Shown: positions 63,800-64,000 of the stretch, in pieces | Position numbering within the stretch: the first letter of the stretch is position 1 | Layout of the letters: each line of letters opens with the position of its first letter | Source of the DNA: Cristatella mucedo | Lineage: Eukaryota; Bryozoa; Phylactolaemata; Cristatellidae | Assembly (NCBI GenBank): GCA_009760855.2 | Contig: WPIO01000148.1 | Coordinates: 890,182 to 954,181, forward strand | DNA: 64,000 nt | Direction of reading: 5' to 3' | Position numbers and translations under genes: made by a program | Notes under the pieces: model-generated | The model's database searches: none | Told to the model about the DNA's origin: nothing | Seen by the model: the letters and a program-made list of their open reading frames with translations, nothing else

Positions 63800-64000
63800 A
63801 CGAAGAACAATCGATCGCAAGAGGAAAATAAGGTGTACCTTAGGGCAATGTATGTAGATCGAATTACTTCACGGTTATTACTCTTCGTGAATCAGGTCGT
63901 GGGTTCGAGTCCTGCAGTGAGTGACCCTTTATTACCGACTGCAAGCCGTTTTATTAGCCTTGAAGGCTCTTCTGCCACTGTATAAATGAAGCTATCAAAT
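63800..64000 (+). mobile_element. tRNA-derived SINE family 2, best-preserved tail, at right edge
   Basis: CAGGTCGTGGGTTCGAGTCC (canonical B box), then CCTTGAAGGCTCTTCTGCCA CTGTATAAATGAAGC. The window ends within or just after the tail. Confidence 0.75.

Overview
The window is animal nuclear DNA, most likely from an invertebrate. One very large, intron-rich protein-coding gene fills the minus strand from about 54.2 kb down past base 1. The rest is transposon debris, simple repeats and unassigned sequence. The species cannot be named from the sequence. Clues are GT-AG introns, L2-clade LINEs, tRNA-derived SINEs, Tc1/mariner fossils and long (CA)n and (GA)n tracts, together with a histone methyltransferase that matches vertebrate KMT2C and KMT2D about equally, as expected of a lineage that kept one ancestral copy.

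The gene is a KMT2C/KMT2D (MLL3/MLL4, fly Trr/Cmi) ortholog. I could chain 40 coding exons with matching splice phases, about 3,529 codons, from 54182 (or 50687) to 1231. They encode, in order: an N-terminal C2HC/extended PHD finger (50.5-47.5 kb); two tandem PHD fingers and a third treble-clef-like finger (45.3-43.7 kb); linker exons; the second PHD cluster (38.1-34.6 kb); the conserved GVGGF and YLQ/EAFFGK segments (33.7-31.5 kb); acidic linkers; an HMG box (27.0 kb); long Q/P/A-rich low-complexity exons with LxxLL motifs (26.7-11.5 kb); the RQYEEWL coiled coil (6.9-6.3 kb); the DENNPFSD motif (5.3 kb); a Lys-rich patch (3.0 kb); and an LLKTLL segment (1.3 kb). The C-terminal extended PHD, FYRN/FYRC and catalytic SET domains are absent and should lie beyond the left edge. 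Three introns use a GC donor. The presumed promoter is a CpG-rich region at 53.4-54.8 kb with ETS-like and YY1-like sites around 54.21-54.24 kb.

The introns carry many copies of an (ATT)n-tailed L2-type LINE, a second related LINE 3' family (called B here), two tRNA-derived SINE families and two dead Tc1-like transposons. One SINE family shares the L2 3' tail. From 54.8 kb rightward the window is mostly mobile DNA. It holds an almost open L2 reverse transcriptase with one in-frame stop (54.85-57.05 kb), a roughly 485-bp (GA)n block, and a remnant of a different non-LTR element that appears split by an L2 insertion (59.6-62.1 kb). Two further plus-strand L2 pieces and a SINE reach the right edge. 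No second host gene could be supported.
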